Source of the DNA: Lichtheimia corymbifera B2541
Lineage: Eukaryota > Mucoromycota > Mucoromycetes > Mucorales > Lichtheimiaceae
DNA length: 64,000 nt
Direction of reading: 5' to 3'
NCBI GenBank assembly: GCA_000697475.1
Contig: JNEU01000825.1
Coordinates: forward strand, 1 to 64,000
The notes beneath the pieces are model-generated. The model made no database searches and was not told the DNA's origin. It worked only from the letters and a program-made list of their open reading frames with translations. Numbering within the stretch: the first letter of the stretch is position 1; every line of letters begins with the position of its first letter. Both the position numbers and the translations under genes were made by a program. Shown here one piece after another: positions 40,242 to 53,148 of this stretch.

Positions 40242-42636
40242 CTATCTTCTACGCGACATGGTGGACGAAGGTCGCATAGTGGACATTCGAGAGATTGCAC
40301 GTCTTGTAGTGGTTGTAGGCGAAGGTGTTGCTGCTGGTGTCCTGCTACGAATTGTTGTTGCTGACGATGGTGCAACACTTTTACGTGCTGCTGCAGCTGC
40401 AGCGGATGAGATACTCCGAGTACCAGCATGAACAGTGAGACCGGTACGAATCGCGTTGCCTGCTACCGAAGATGGAGGACGACTGGTGGGTGTTGTACTT
40501 CTCTTGCTGAGAATAGCAATTTCACGTCGTGCATCATCAAGCTCAGCTTGAAGTTGTCGTCTTGCTTCCACTTCACGTTGCCTGCTTGATTTAAGCTCCT
40601 TCATTTCTTCAAGGACATGCGACATCATGGATTCAAGTCTATCTCTGGCATGACTTTCTTGTCGTAAGCGTGCTTCGAGAGGTTTGATTTGGGCTGCTGT
40701 CGCTTCAATTTGTTCTTCATAGGATTGCCGTACGCTGATTTCCTGCTCAAGTCGTTCATGCAATGTTTGTTGTTGCTCATCAACCAAGATAGTCATATCC
40801 TCCATTGCCTTTTCAAAAGCAATTCGCATGGCTGTCTCTTCTTGCAAGTGCATTTCAACATCTTCAAGCCGTTCTTGCACTCGTGTCATTTGTCGCCGAT
40901 GTACATGTCCACAGAGTCGCACCAAATCAACCATCATACGTTGTGCTGGCTGAAGCTTGCCTTGTTGCATGGTTTTGCGATGACAATAACCCCGCCAAGC
41001 AGCTTGAATCTTGACTGCTGCAGCTGTACGCAAGATATCGCTGTGCATCAAATACTCTTGTTCTTGCTCGGATAAGGGTAAAAATGTCGATGTCGATTCA
41101 AGCATGCCCAACCCATCATTCTCCTTTTCATCATCAAGACGATCATCGTATCCTTCATCAGTGCGCGTAGTGCCAGTAGATGAGCAACGTTCGATAACAG
41201 TAATTTTCTTCGTGCCAAGGCGAACAAGAACAATACGAGAGTCATCCGTCAATAAACTGCTGTCATTGCTATCCATTCGACGTTCATATCGATGTTGATG
41301 TTGCTGTAGATCATTGGGATGAATCAATTCGGCCTCACTGCAATAGACTGGCAAGTTTGAAGAACCATCATCGGAAGAAGAACCAAAACGTTCCCGTGGT
41401 CGTTGAAGCCATTCTGCATGTAAAGAATGAGTTACGCCTTGACTACACATCCCCCCTGTTTTCCTTGATGACATACCTTGTTCATACCAATCATCATCAT
41501 CATAATCATCATCCTCTTCTTCTTGTACACGACCCAAGTGGTTATCGGAAAGAAATGAACAAGGTGCCACGATAGTAGTAGTCGTATTCGACGTAGCAAC
41601 AGCCGTAGTGTTAGCTCGAGAGATAGCTTGAGTGACAGTAGCTGTGGAATCACAAGACTCTTCTCTTGGGCGGCGTTGATGGCAAATACGGCGTAGGTAA
41701 TCATCATCCTCATCTTGATCGGTACATCTCGGAACGCCACTGCCGTGATTGTGCATGATGCTGTTACCGGGATTGGTCACCTGTGCAGGTAGCTGCAGCG
41801 GTGACAGACGCCCATCATCAGCTAATACACCTTCCATCTCGTCGTCTTCTTCTTGTTCCCAGCTGCTCTTGAAAGACATGGAATGAAAGAATCGATCCAA
41901 TTGATCATCCTCAAAATCTTGTCGTCTTGGCGACTGACACCTTTTATACAAAGATTCCAACGCGTCGTCGTCGTCATCGTCGTCGTCTTGGTCATCACCA
42001 TACATTGTCATTGAAGAAGTGGAGGTGTTGGTGAATGACGATTCGTCAAAAAAGGAATCAGTGTCGTTGTCATTGTAAAACACGGCGAGTTGTTGCAAGC
42101 GTGCCTTTGATGGAAACTCGTAGCTTTCTTGCTCTGGACCGAGATTCTGAGGGACTTCAATCATATCGATGCAATCCTCGCCAGTGTTGTTGTTTTGACC
42201 CACGTAATACGACGGGTGCTGTCAAAAGAAGAAAAGTTACATTAACAAGAAGAAAAAAAGAGAAAAATGAGTGAAAGAGGAAAGGGGAGAGAGAAAACAA
42301 GGTTTGACTTTGACACACATTGTGTGTAAGAGAGAGAGAGAGAGAGGATCTCGGAACCACAAAAAGGATATGCAGCACCACACACAACATACACAAACTC
42401 ACACATGGCATTTTTGTGTTTGGAAAAAGGGACCTTCGTGTACGACATGACAAAAATGATCCCTATTCTTCCCTCCCTCTCTCTTTGATCATCACCCAGC
42501 TTCTCCCTTTTCTAATCACCACCCTTCTTTTCATATTGTCACATTGGCTTACCTGATTAAGCATCATCTTTTCATCGGCGACCAGCGACGAGTTGTGATG
42601 GAATGTAACAGGTTCAGTATTAAATTCGTTCATCAT
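40242..42636 (-). CDS. IQ-motif, coiled-coil protein of unknown function
   Basis: Exon 1 (42636-42553) and exon 2 (42218-40242) give 686 residues if exon 2 is continuous. A perfect GTATGT...CAG intron (41476-41414, 63 nt) lies inside exon 2 and is in frame, so a 665-residue form is equally possible and perhaps the main one. The first 250 residues are acidic with Asp runs. An IQ motif, AAVKIQAAWRGYCHRK (about residues 428-443), should bind calmodulin or a myosin-type light chain. A coiled coil of roughly 130 residues follows (about 470-600; VQERLEDVEMHLQEE and onward). The tail is very basic and rich in Ser/Thr/Pro/Ala (SRTPAATPSPTTTTRR, ending SRRR). This layout suggests a cytoskeletal or polarity scaffold; that is inference. 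Intron 1 is 334 nt and holds an AG repeat (42329-42347). Confidence 0.7.
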
Positions 42637-45600
42637 GTTGTTTGTGTTGTGTGTGTGTCGAGATAGAGAGAAAGTAATTTTTGGTTGTTGTAATGCGATG
42701 GTGTACAAAGGAGCGAGTGAGTGAGTGAGTGAGAGATTAGGCACGTCGTATAATAATATTGAAGAGGGGGGTTGGTTGTAAAAAATGTAGCTTCTCAAAG
42801 GAACGATGGAGAAGCAGAATGATTAATAGGATGTCAAGCCCGTCGGATGAAAGGATGGTGAACAAGTGTAGCGAATGTTGATGGTGTAAAGGGAAGGAAC
42901 GGGCGGGGTGTGTATAGGTTGCGGTATGCGTGCTTGTTTGTTGGATGAAGCTGTGTTTTGTTGTTTGTATACGACAAAGGTATGTTGGAAAAGAAGAGAA
43001 AAAGAGAAAAATTGCTTGGCAGTGAGGATGCTGTTACTAATAAAAGAAAGGCTGAGTGTATGGGTATGAGTGTGTGTGTATGTGTGGATGAATGTGTGGA
43101 GACAGATCCAAAGAACGTGCAATTAGGATGAAAAAGGAGAAGCAACTGCAAAACAGGCAAAAGACCGAGACCATCATTCGTTCACCGGTTTTTATTGTAC
43201 TCATCTCAACAGCTAGCGGCTCGTGAAATCGAAGGGCAACACGTAGAGAGCCTTGGATGGGTCCTTGCATCATATGCCTTTTTCTTTTTACCGAGCTGCA
43301 CAAAAAAGAAGCAGATGACAATGGCGGGCTAAGAATCCCAACAATAAAGTGACAGGCTGTCATTATTGAGTTGACCGTCCCTGCATGTGATTGATTGCCT
43401 GGCATTTTTAATTGGACAATCTTGCAACAATCAATCAAAAGGGTGTTGCAGCTCACCAACAACTCTCTTTCTTTCTCATCCTTTTTCTCGTCATCCTCAT
43501 ATGCTGAGCATTATTTGTGCGGCGGTGGTGTAGTAGCACCAACACCAGGGTGCAGCATCAGCAGCACCAGAAATTCACAGCACCCAGGATTAGAAACACG
43601 TGTCAAATTACAGTTGACAAATGTAACATCAAGCCACAGCACCACACAAACCCACCGGCTGATCAATGATCAGCCTGCCTTTTTCTTTTTCATTTACTGC
43701 ACCTTTGCTTGCCACAGATACCTTCTCCTATTGCTCACCCAGATTTCTATGCTATAGCAGTGTGATAGAGCAGACTGCAAATTGCATGCATAAATGGAGT
43801 CGGGTACCTGACACCGATATAGACAGATTGCCAAGCACAGCAAAAAGTCCTATGACAATCAATTTTTCGTTATCATCATCACGCTATCATTTTTTTTATC
43901 TTGTGAGAATTTCACGGCAACGTTATTATGATTGCTGTTTACACATGTCTAGAAAAAAGAATCCCATTTGAAGATCGTGCGTGTGCCCCTGGTGGTGGTG
44001 ATGGTGATGTTATCCCAAACAGTGATCATCTTGACCCAGAAGCATGGTAAAGAGCTGTAAATAGAAACGCAATCACGTGCATCCAAGCTTTAATACTTTG
44101 AATGAAGATATGGATTTTGAAATGCTTGCAACATCCCATTTTATCGCAACGATGACGATGATGATGATACCGATTTTGTTGTTCTCCCATCTTCTACTAT
44201 CATGGTTACATTATATGCAAGGAGAAGGGGATAAATGGATCATCCCTCATCTTCAACGTGGATGGCAGCAGCAGCTACATAACACACGCATATACAACAC
44301 CTACTATACCGCTGCCTTGCCGTCGCTATTATAGTGCCTGTCTCTCCTATTCCATGCATATGTAAGCAGCTTGGGAGGATGTTTCCTTGGCGTTTGCCGA
44401 TCCAGGCGACCTATCCTAGGGGTAGAATTGCATATGTACGCTGCCAATGCTTAGGATCAGCATGACGTTGATGATGATGATGCCCATGGTAAAATAGCCT
44501 ATGTAGACACCGCTGATTTGTGTGTATGTGGTGTGTGCAGGTACACTTTTTGCGTGCATGGTAATAACAAATATAGGCAAAAAAGAAGGTGATCGTTCTG
44601 AAATAAACAAAAATCAGTTGAGTGGCGCATGATGCGTGTTTTGTTTATGCGGGGGATGATGCAGCTTGCAGCATTGCGCATAGTGTACCTGAGGAGAGAT
44701 AGAGAGAGGAAGAGAGTGACGACAAATTTATGCACGATGGATCATCATCAACACAGCACCTGACGATAATAAGCAAACGTGCTGTCTAAAACTGGTTCTC
44801 AACACGATACACAAACACACGATGCGAGCAAATGGATTCATTCATCATACATTTACATATAATCCAGGTCCCTTTTTATGCTTACTACTACTGCTGCCGC
44901 TGCTCGATTCGCGCCTCTCCCTTTGGGTGTTGCACATGGAGTACAAGAAAGCCTGTGGTATCGTGTCACCCTCTTTTTACATTTTCTCCATTTTTCCTTC
45001 AATGCCTCAAGTCGTGATGATGATAGAGTGGCATGTCCGACAAACGCCTTTTGCATATGATTGCAAAACGCCTACTATTACGTGTGCCACATGTACTCAG
45101 CAAGTGTCAAAAATGGCACTTTGCATGGAACAGGTTTTTTTTTTTTCATCCTCCTCAGCCCGACACATAACAACGTGTACATTCAAGCAACCCCCAAAAA
45201 ACTATCGTTTGTCGATGCTGCTGCTGTTGTGAACCTTGCAGTGATATCCAGTAACCGGTTCTTCCGAGAAGGTTTGAGTTTATCACATACACACTTCTTT
45301 GCATGTGGTCAAATCCGAGATAAAAAAGAAACAACCGAGACAAAGAAACGATTTGCAAAAGTATGATGTGCCTATGTTTGTTGTTGTTTTGTATGTGTGT
45401 GCATGTAAGGGTGGTCTGTGTGTGAAACGAAGACAACAGCCAAGCGCCACTGAAACTGCCACGATATCAACATCTCAAAACACATCTGCTTTTCCCATAC
45501 AACAAGGTGTGATGAATGGTGAGCAGAAAACAAAAAAGTTGTGTGTGCCGCTTGGTAACCGATAGCCAAATAAGGTTTGTGAGCAAGAATTTAACGACCT

Positions 45601-47242
45601 TGCGACCTGGCAACACAAATCTGACGAGTGTCGGGTGTACCTGCACCAACAAGCATACATAACAGAATAACGGGGAACTGGGATCCGAAATGTGTGTACT
45701 ACCCAACACATATATACACCCATTACCTATAATAATGATGACAACCATTCAAGGTCACCATCGACCAACTTGATACCACCAACACGTTGCACTACAACTA
45801 GCAGCAGCAGCAGCATCGGCAGGTTGTTGTTTTCCGCTGCAGGTGTGCTGCGCCTTGTTGCTGTGATCCATGTACATCCGCATGATTATTCATGCAAAAG
45901 GGATATGCAAGAACGGGTTGTTGCAATGGTGGAGTGTGTAAGGGGCGAGGAGGTAAAGTATATGTGTTTAGCTCTTGTTGGGAGTGGATCACATTCTTTA
46001 TGCTCTCACACACACTCTCTCTCTCTTTTCGTTTGGCTCTCCTGAAGGGTGTGTGTATGTGTGAACAAGGTAGTAATGCCCTTTCTTTCTTTTCCTTTAC
46101 CTCCTTCTCCCTTTCCAGCCAATATCCATGTACTTTGGCATTGTTTCCATCACTCAAGTTGAGAGCAACCCCTCATTTTCCCCCAATCCAACATCGTCAA
46201 TTACAAGCGTCAACTCCGTATCACGCAAACACAAGCATGATGGATTGCGTATTTGGGTTGGTGATAGATGTCGCACACAGTGTAACAAAGAAAAGCCTGG
46301 AATGGGATCGATGGTGGACATGTATTATTTTAGTTGACGCGGCATGACGAAAACGGCGTTTTGCCCATTTGTTTCTTTGTTCATGCATGAATAATGTGCT
46401 CTTGTCAGTATTTAAGACAATGTGCTGATATACAATGATCACAAATACACACATGATCCTTACACACCATCAACCCCTTTATCCACCCCCCAGAGATGTG
46501 CTGATGGCCCACCAGATAGGGCAAGGTTGAGAAGTGAGCGGGGACACAAACAAGCCAGCACGAGAGAAACACCATTGTTGTTTGGCGGGAAAGTCGGCTT
46601 ACTAGATGCAACTATGTGCGTACGTGTGGCCCGCTTTGAGAGCAGTGTTCCCCTATCCTACCTTGCACTGTGCATCCTTGTTCTCGCACTTTATCTTTTT
46701 TTTTTCTCTCGCAACCATCACGCCTCGTTTCGCCTCATGCATTTTGAGCTCTTTTGGTCTAGTCGGAGCATGCCGATGTTTTTGTTCCCTTCTTCTTTGG
46801 GCACACAACACATATCCCACATCCCACTCATCTTTAACAACTTTTTTTTTAGAGCGTGTGTGGCGTTCCTTTTTTTAAAAAGCCTTGCTTCTTTCTTTCC
46901 TCCATTCCTTAAATCAAAGAAACGTTTCTACAGACAACTTTTTTCTCTCTTTCTTTCCCCCTCTTGCTCCATTCTTTGGTTTCTTTCAACTTGTACTTGT
47001 CGATTCTAGTAGTTACCCCCTTTCTTCTTTCTCTATAACATATTCTGGCTCCCCTTTCCCCTAATCCTTTTTACCTTTTTCCCTCTCGCACACAAGCTTT
47101 TCTCTCTCTTTCACCTCGCCCTAAAACGCACCCATACGCACGTATACGCGCACACACCATACGCCCGCATCAGCCATTGTCTGCGACATTATACCTATAT
47201 ATATATATACCGACATCCAACCCCCTTCCAATATAACACCAA
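42637..47242. other. 4.6-kb gene-free interval
   Basis: The largest stretch without a supported gene. The left end is the promoter of the IQ/coiled-coil gene. The right end (about 46680-47240) is strongly pyrimidine-rich on the plus strand and looks like promoter and leader of the intronless gene at 47243. Between them I see only short frames of random composition, and GA, GT and GAT microsatellites. No tRNA or rRNA pattern was found. A long non-coding RNA or fast-evolving gene cannot be excluded. Confidence 0.4.
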
Positions 47243-49117
47243 ATGTCAGATATCCCATTGGAACACCAAGTAACGATTGCAACCCTCGATGATCTTTCAC
47301 GAGAGCTCGAGACATTGCTCGATAGTTTTTGCTCGGATGCCCAACATCGGTTTCTCCTTGAGCAACGAGTAGCTACTCAGCAACAACTTCAGCGGGTACG
47401 ACACACAATCCAGCAAATCCGCAACACCGCTTCCCCAGCAACAGGATTTCGTTCAGGGCCTAACAGTGAAGCATTACGTCAATCGTTGATGCGTGTGTGT
47501 ATCGAGATGCTCGAGTATTATCAAGAGGCATGTCAGCAACGTCGATTACGACCCTTACCTGATGGGATGGCTCAGCAATTAACGGCTGATTGGCATCATC
47601 TCAGCCAAGCATTTGAGCTCAAAGCCAAGGAACAAGGCAATCTATCGCAATTGTTTGACAAACTTGATAGCTTACGCAAAGCATGGAAATCAAGTGGTGG
47701 TGATGGTGTCATGGAACGGCTATTGAGTCGACATTATCGTCGTTCCAAATCAGGTAATGCGGATGGCAATGGCAACCATGGTGTTGGTGGTGGACAACAA
47801 CAGGCATCTCGACATCAAATGGAGCGGTTGTTAACAGCCTTGCTGGTGAATTACGAGCTCAAGAATGGTGCCTATGTGGTCATGGTGGATCGACACAATT
47901 ACTGTCAGCTGGGATTGGGACGCAAGGCGATTGGTACTCGACATGTTGTATTTGATTGCAGCAAACTCACTCGACAAGAACAAATGGATGTTGTTGCTGG
48001 TATTTGTGATCGATTTGCTTCGGTATTTGCCCAGAATGCGCAGCACAACTTGGCACAAATTGAAGCACAAATTCAACTTGCTCAGCTATCCTTACTCGCT
48101 GAAAAATTAAGGAGACTTCAACATCAAATTTACTTTGGTCATCATCATCCTACCACAGCCACCGCATTCACAAACGACGAAGACGATGATCATGCACAGC
48201 CACAACAACAACAACCATCACCTTCATCATCATCATCATCCCTATCGAATCAGCATGACGATGTGAGCAGCCTCGATGTAGATCGTCATCGTCAACAACA
48301 ACAGCAATTGCCTCTGCGAGGCACGTCATCCTTATTGTATATCCAAGATGCTAATGCCATTGAGGATATGCCAATGCCATCGTTTGTGCCATCACCATGG
48401 GAATGGCCAGATTTACTCAAGGTGCGTCATCCATACCATCCAGTGTTTTTGGGTCTTGTAAAACGACGACCACGACGTTCATCCCCTATCATGCGACTTC
48501 GGGATGCTTTTACACATCCACCAGCACCAGCAACGAGTGAGGATGAGGATAATGGGAATGAGCAGCAAGCTATGCAGAGTTATGTTCAAGAGGTACAATA
48601 TCCTGAGATGGTACGCTTTGCAAGTGTCTCCATCCCGAGCTTATGTGGTCATTTTTGTCGTCGTGGACGTCAATTTTATGAGGATGTGGTTGCAAATGCT
48701 CAGGTACGCCAGGCCCAGGATCGTCATTTGCTACAAGAAATTGGTCGTGATCTAGTCAAAATATATGCCGCCATACAACTCGAGGCTTCAAGAGCATACA
48801 TGCATCGGATTCTCGCTATTTTACATGACATGTCCATGCTTGAGCATCAACTTAATAGCAGCAGCGCAGCCACCACAAGTCATCATCATCACTCGGTAGC
48901 AGCACCAGCATGGGATTCATCCGCCGTAACCACTGGAGCAGCATCATCATCCCATCCACCACCACCACCACCTATAGCTGCTGCTGGTATGCCATCCTCA
49001 TCCACATCGCCTGCTGGTGCTGGTGCTGACCCATCTTCTTCACAACAACATCCATCTTTTGCCGAGAACCAACTATCACCACCACCTGCCGACGATTCCC
49101 ATGTTTCATCTTCTTGA
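47243..49117 (+). CDS. Intronless 624-residue protein of unknown function
   Basis: A single uninterrupted frame from ATG 47243. No family is recognised. The N-terminal ~160 residues look helical and coiled-coil-like (DDLSRELETLLDSF, RVATQQQLQRVRHTIQQIRN, LSQLFDKLDSLRKAW). A central globular-looking part follows (MERLLTALLVNYELKNGAYV, QLGLGRKAIGTRHVVFDCSK), then a further helix (HNLAQIEAQIQLAQLSLLAE). After a Gln/Ser-rich insert there is a conserved-looking patch around PSPWEWPDLLKVRHPYHPVF and RFASVSIPSLCGHFCRRGRQ. The tail is Ala/Pro/Ser-rich with PPPPPP. Being intronless among genes averaging about five introns is notable. It could be a regulator or lineage-specific protein; function is not assigned. 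Confidence 0.7.
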   Translation: MSDIPLEHQVTIATLDDLSRELETLLDSFCSDAQHRFLLEQRVATQQQLQRVRHTIQQIRNTASPATGFRSGPNSEALRQSLMRVCIEMLEYYQEACQQRRLRPLPDGMAQQLTADWHHLSQAFELKAKEQGNLSQLFDKLDSLRKAWKSSGGDGVMERLLSRHYRRSKSGNADGNGNHGVGGGQQQASRHQMERLLTALLVNYELKNGAYVVMVDRHNYCQLGLGRKAIGTRHVVFDCSKLTRQEQMDVVAGICDRFASVFAQNAQHNLAQIEAQIQLAQLSLLAEKLRRLQHQIYFGHHHPTTATAFTNDEDDDHAQPQQQQPSPSSSSSSLSNQHDDVSSLDVDRHRQQQQQLPLRGTSSLLYIQDANAIEDMPMPSFVPSPWEWPDLLKVRHPYHPVFLGLVKRRPRRSSPIMRLRDAFTHPPAPATSEDEDNGNEQQAMQSYVQEVQYPEMVRFASVSIPSLCGHFCRRGRQFYEDVVANAQVRQAQDRHLLQEIGRDLVKIYAAIQLEASRAYMHRILAILHDMSMLEHQLNSSSAATTSHHHHSVAAPAWDSSAVTTGAASSSHPPPPPPIAAAGMPSSSTSPAGAGADPSSSQQHPSFAENQLSPPPADDSHVSSS

Positions 49118-49970
49118 TTTATCTTGTTCCTAGTACCACCCCTTCCTCCCAACATGTCATTATCATCTACACACATAACACCCCCCTCTCTCTTTTCACT
49201 CTTCTCATTATTTGCCATATATTGTTTCTTATCAACATCCTCAATTCCCCAACATTGGATGTTTTTGTTGTTTCATGGATATTGTACGGTTTAGATATAG
49301 ACTAAAAAACTGGTACCATTGTCATCAATCAATAATAAAAAGAACGCTGTTCTTTCTCTCTTTATTTTCTTTGTCATCCCATTCTCCTTTTAATTGTACA
49401 TGTGCATGTGCCCTGAGCAAGTCCAACCTCTTGGTGGATGCTCAAAATAGTCAAACTAACCCTACACACACCCCTTGCTTGTTGGTAGATGCGCACAGAA
49501 CAAATATCCATATACATAATAAAGGGGGTTGGCTCGGATCCAAGCACCCGTTGGCATGCTTCCATTTCGAGTTGGGCCCCACCATCACTTTTTTTACATC
49601 AAGAACATTCATGGAAATTAGTGGGTGATAATGAAAATGTTGTTTTGGTGTACAACCTCCTCCTCCTCCTCATCTCATATATCCTCTCTCTCTCTCTCTC
49701 TCTCCCAAATGAACCTTATTCTAAGCAAATCATATTCATCCATGCAAATTGAAAAAGTGGCAGTGTACTCCTGCTGTCAAATGAGAACAAGGAAAGATGC
49801 ACGGTATCCGTTCTTTGTTTTTTCTCCTTTTTTGTTGTCTATTCTGATGAAAAGAAATAGGGTGGCGTGTGTATGTGTGTGTGTGTGTGTGTGGCACCTT
49901 TGATAAAGAATATATGTGTATGTATAAATAATACTGGTACAGGGTTTGGCGAATGTATCATATCCTCCTA
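49118..49970. other. Convergent 3' spacer with microsatellites
   Basis: Lies between the stops of the intronless gene and the NMNAT gene. It contains a CT dinucleotide run (49683-49704) and a GT run (49866-49893). AATAAA-like motifs at 49331-49337 could serve 3' processing of the upstream gene. No gene is supported. Confidence 0.45.
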
Positions 49971-51294
49971 TCATGAAGCAGAGGGTTCATCGGTGGATGT
50001 TGATGATGCTGATGATAATGGTGCTGGTGGTGATGGGAGATATAAACCGTGCTCGTGAATGTAATCGATGACAGGATTGGGAAGTAAATACTTGATGGAC
50101 ATCCCCCGCTTGACAAAAAGTCTAATTTCCCAACCTTGTAAGATTGATGGTTCCTCCCTTTTTTTCTTTCCATCCAATTACCTGATCTTTGTGGAGCTGA
50201 TATCATTGTGAATGAGCTGCTTAATGACTGTGACATTCATCTACAAGCCCAACGATTAGCATTGTAAGGGGCATCCTCTAATAAAATGTGTATACTTACT
50301 CTATGCTGATAAAGAATATCGTGCGATAACAAGAATCCAAATACGTCTGTGCCCGTCCTTTCAATAATAACAGATCCATAATGACCCACAATGTGATGTA
50401 ACTGGAATAATAGCAAACACCGTTTAGTTCCATTTCTACGTTTTCATGAATGTAACTTACATCCTTTGGAGCCCATACACCAGGATGGCCGAATGATGCA
50501 ATCAGGTCACCGCCTGCCAGAAGCATGATCCTTATTTTGCGTTGTTCGCCTAATTCGTATGATATAAGACGCGATGTTGTTGTGATAGAATTCAATTGAC
50601 ACTTACCGGACTTGGTTCGGATACCTCCTCCGACGACGTTGAGTTCATGATCAAAGTGATCCAAGACGACGGCGGTACGTTGATAGGTGGTTTGTCGTGG
50701 TTCCCAAGAATCGACCATTAGCCAGTCGGATGTCGTCTCGACAGCAAGAGTGCACATTTTGACGCGATGCTTTGCCTTGGCTAGACCTTCTTTCATGTAG
50801 GCATCGGATACAGGGGAATAGTAGCCTGCCAGCAGTTCATATTCGTTTCGCTCCTTGAAGTGATCTTGTGCCATTTCTATATTGGTTGTCCATTAGGATG
50901 ACTCATCCGATAGATCATGTATTGCACAAACACACACACAATATTACAACGACCACCACCACCACCATCACCACCATCCCACCACTTACCAAACATCCTT
51001 AAATGAAGATACGTAATGGGTGAGAATGAACCGCAAGCGACGAGTACAAGTGGTGTTTTGCTATCATCTACAATAGTAAGAGTTAATCATCTACTCGCTT
51101 AGCTATGCAGTCCATGTGTATATAGATAGATAAAGACATAGACACACACGCACACACACGCAGTTGTCCGTACCTTGCATGACCTCTGGCAAGTAATGGC
51201 GTGGAAAGACATAATTGTCGTCAAAGCCGTCAGCACGATCAGGTTGTTGTGAAGGGCGATCTGCAGAGGGTGATGGTGTATTGTTTGTGCTCAT
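49971..51294 (-). CDS. NMA1: Nicotinamide/nicotinate mononucleotide adenylyltransferase
   Basis: Seven exons (51294-51174, 51067-50990, 50876-50607, 50549-50461, 50401-50300, 50240-50182, 50121-49971) give 289 residues. The enzyme joins NMN or NaMN with ATP to make NAD or its acid form, the shared last step of de novo and salvage NAD synthesis. The nucleotidyltransferase start CGSFSPITYLHLRMFE (residues 52-67) contains the ATP-binding G-x-F-x-P and a His of the T/H-x-x-H motif. Other eukaryotic NMNAT landmarks are YELLAGYYSPVSDAY, WEPRQTTYQRTAVVL, IMLLAGGDLIASFGHPGVW and the ISSTKIR motif (234-240), followed by YLLPNPVIDYIHEHGLY. The first ~40 and last ~20 residues are variable and Ser/Pro-rich. 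It is divergent to the UEV gene. Confidence 0.96.
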
Positions 51295-52059
51295 GACGGG
51301 CTTCTTTTTTTTTCTCTCTCTCTCTTTGTAGGGCGATGGGTTGAAGGAGGATTAGGCGCGTGGAAAAAGACCGGGAAAGAAACGGGAAGTGAACGAGAAT
51401 CAGAATGTGAAGATGTGCCCTTGCCCTTTGGTCGCTGACTCTGAAAGCAGCTCCACATCATTGATAAGATCTGGATGATGACAAACCAAACGCTTATGTT
51501 AGCATGATTAGTAGATAATGTTATGTTACACGTATCTATTGGCACAAGATTTCTGTATCCTATTTGTGAATAAAGTCTTTATATGTCATATAAGGTATTG
51601 TACTAGTAGAGGAACAATTTACATTGTATGCCAATATTGTGATCCACGCCCAATTAAGCTTGCGTCGAATCTTAATTTCATAATACACATTCCATGGCCA
51701 CTGCTACATAGTCAGATGATAGTTTTGCTAAGAAGCATAATAATAATAGAGGTTATCGTGCTTTTATGTATTTTGATTTGCAATCATCATCATAGATGAT
51801 GCATTATGACAATAACGCTACAAAAGTATCCTCCCTCATTTGTATGTAGCATTCTTCAAAAGAGATCATGGCTATGTGAAGTGAATCATAGGTAGTAGAT
51901 TTCATTCAAAGTGCATCCTGTAACATGCAAGTGCATAATAAATGCCTCTCCTTTCTCTAACAAAAAACTCAGCAAGTGCATGTTCAATGTGCAGGAGCCA
52001 CCACATACACGCGCACGCTTCTTTCTCTATTCCACCTAGGATACATACTCTATTGAATT
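51295..52059. promoter_or_regulatory. Divergent promoter between NMNAT and UEV genes
   Basis: About 765 bp between starts. It contains a CCAAT motif at 51649-51653. No coding gene is supported. Confidence 0.35.
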
Positions 52060-52853
52060 ATGGCAGAAGGTACGGTATCCTTTCTTTCTTTCTATCTCTC
52101 TCCTTCTTCTCCCCTTTAGAAAACTACCCCTCGCTACTATCATTGGGTGTACACCATCAGATGAGCGACATGCTTTATTCAAGAGACACTACTACTACAC
52201 TACTACGCGTTGACAATGGGACTCATGCAACATTGATAACTAGTTCCACGTAATTTTCGACTTCTTGAAGAATTGGAAAAAGGCGAAAAGGGGATTGGCG
52301 ATGGCACTTGCAGCTATGGGTTGGCGGACGACGACTTGCTTATGCATAGGTGGCACGCTACTATTCTCGGACCTCCTCACGTAAGCTCCCATCTGCATGA
52401 TAATCTGGGCGACAACTCACAGAATCAAGGATCTACTACAACACTTTTGTGTCTAGTCAGTCCATGAAAACCGTATATACAGCTTGACCATTTATTGTGG
52501 TGACGATTATCCTGATGCTCCTCCCACGGTGCACTTTGTATCTCGCATTAACATTCCCAGCGTGAATCCACAAGATGGAAAGGTATGTAGTAGATATATA
52601 TATATATATATCTACCTCTATGTAGGGCTCAATGGTGTTGGCATACATAGGTTGAAAAGAATCGCTTGCCATGCCTTGCTCAGTGGCGTCGTTCATCCAC
52701 CTTGGAGACCATTCTTTTAGAATTGAGGAGGTACATAGTGTTATTATCAAAACGTCTTTTGCACAAAAGATTAAATGTTCTCTTTCTTTCAGAGAAATGG
52801 CTACGGTCGGTCGTAAGCTACCCCAGCCTCCAGAAGGTACCAACTTTCAATAG
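52060..52853 (+). CDS. MMS2: Ubiquitin-conjugating enzyme variant (Mms2/UEV1)
   Basis: Five exons (52060-52069, 52244-52380, 52457-52582, 52651-52730, 52793-52853) give 137 residues, exactly the family size. The first coding exon has only ten bases (Met-Ala-Glu plus one base). UEV proteins have the E2 fold but no active cysteine; with Ubc13 they build Lys63-linked ubiquitin chains for DNA-damage tolerance. Landmarks are [48 protein letters not shown] and [20 protein letters not shown]; the position of the E2 catalytic Cys region is replaced as in Mms2. The C-terminus [11 protein letters not shown] is typical. The assignment is firm; no Ubc13 gene lies in the window. Confidence 0.95.
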
Positions 52854-53148
52854 CGGGTAGAAAAGAAGAAAAACAATGTCATCCACCCACCTCCACTTGG
52901 CTCTTTTTTTCCGATATATCTGATACCATTATAAAGGACTTTGTCTTTTTGTAACAAGGAGGATATGGTGATAATGGGATGGGATGAGAGTGAGACTTGT
53001 TTCAAAGGAAAACAACACAGAGTATGTAAGATTTATATGTATACAAAAAAAGAAAGGCCGTAATATATAAAATGTATAAAAGAAACAATGATCTATATAC
53101 AAGCCCAAATACAAAGAAGCACCAAAACGTATATATGCAAGAAAGGAA
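52854..53148. other. Convergent 3' spacer
   Basis: 295 bp between the stops of the UEV gene and the large Zn2Cys6 gene. No additional feature was recognised. Confidence 0.35.

Noticed and set aside
46422..47009. 195-codon open frame on the plus strand before the intronless gene
   Set aside because: Its composition (Phe/Leu/Ser-rich) just reflects a pyrimidine-rich leader; no motif and no start context.
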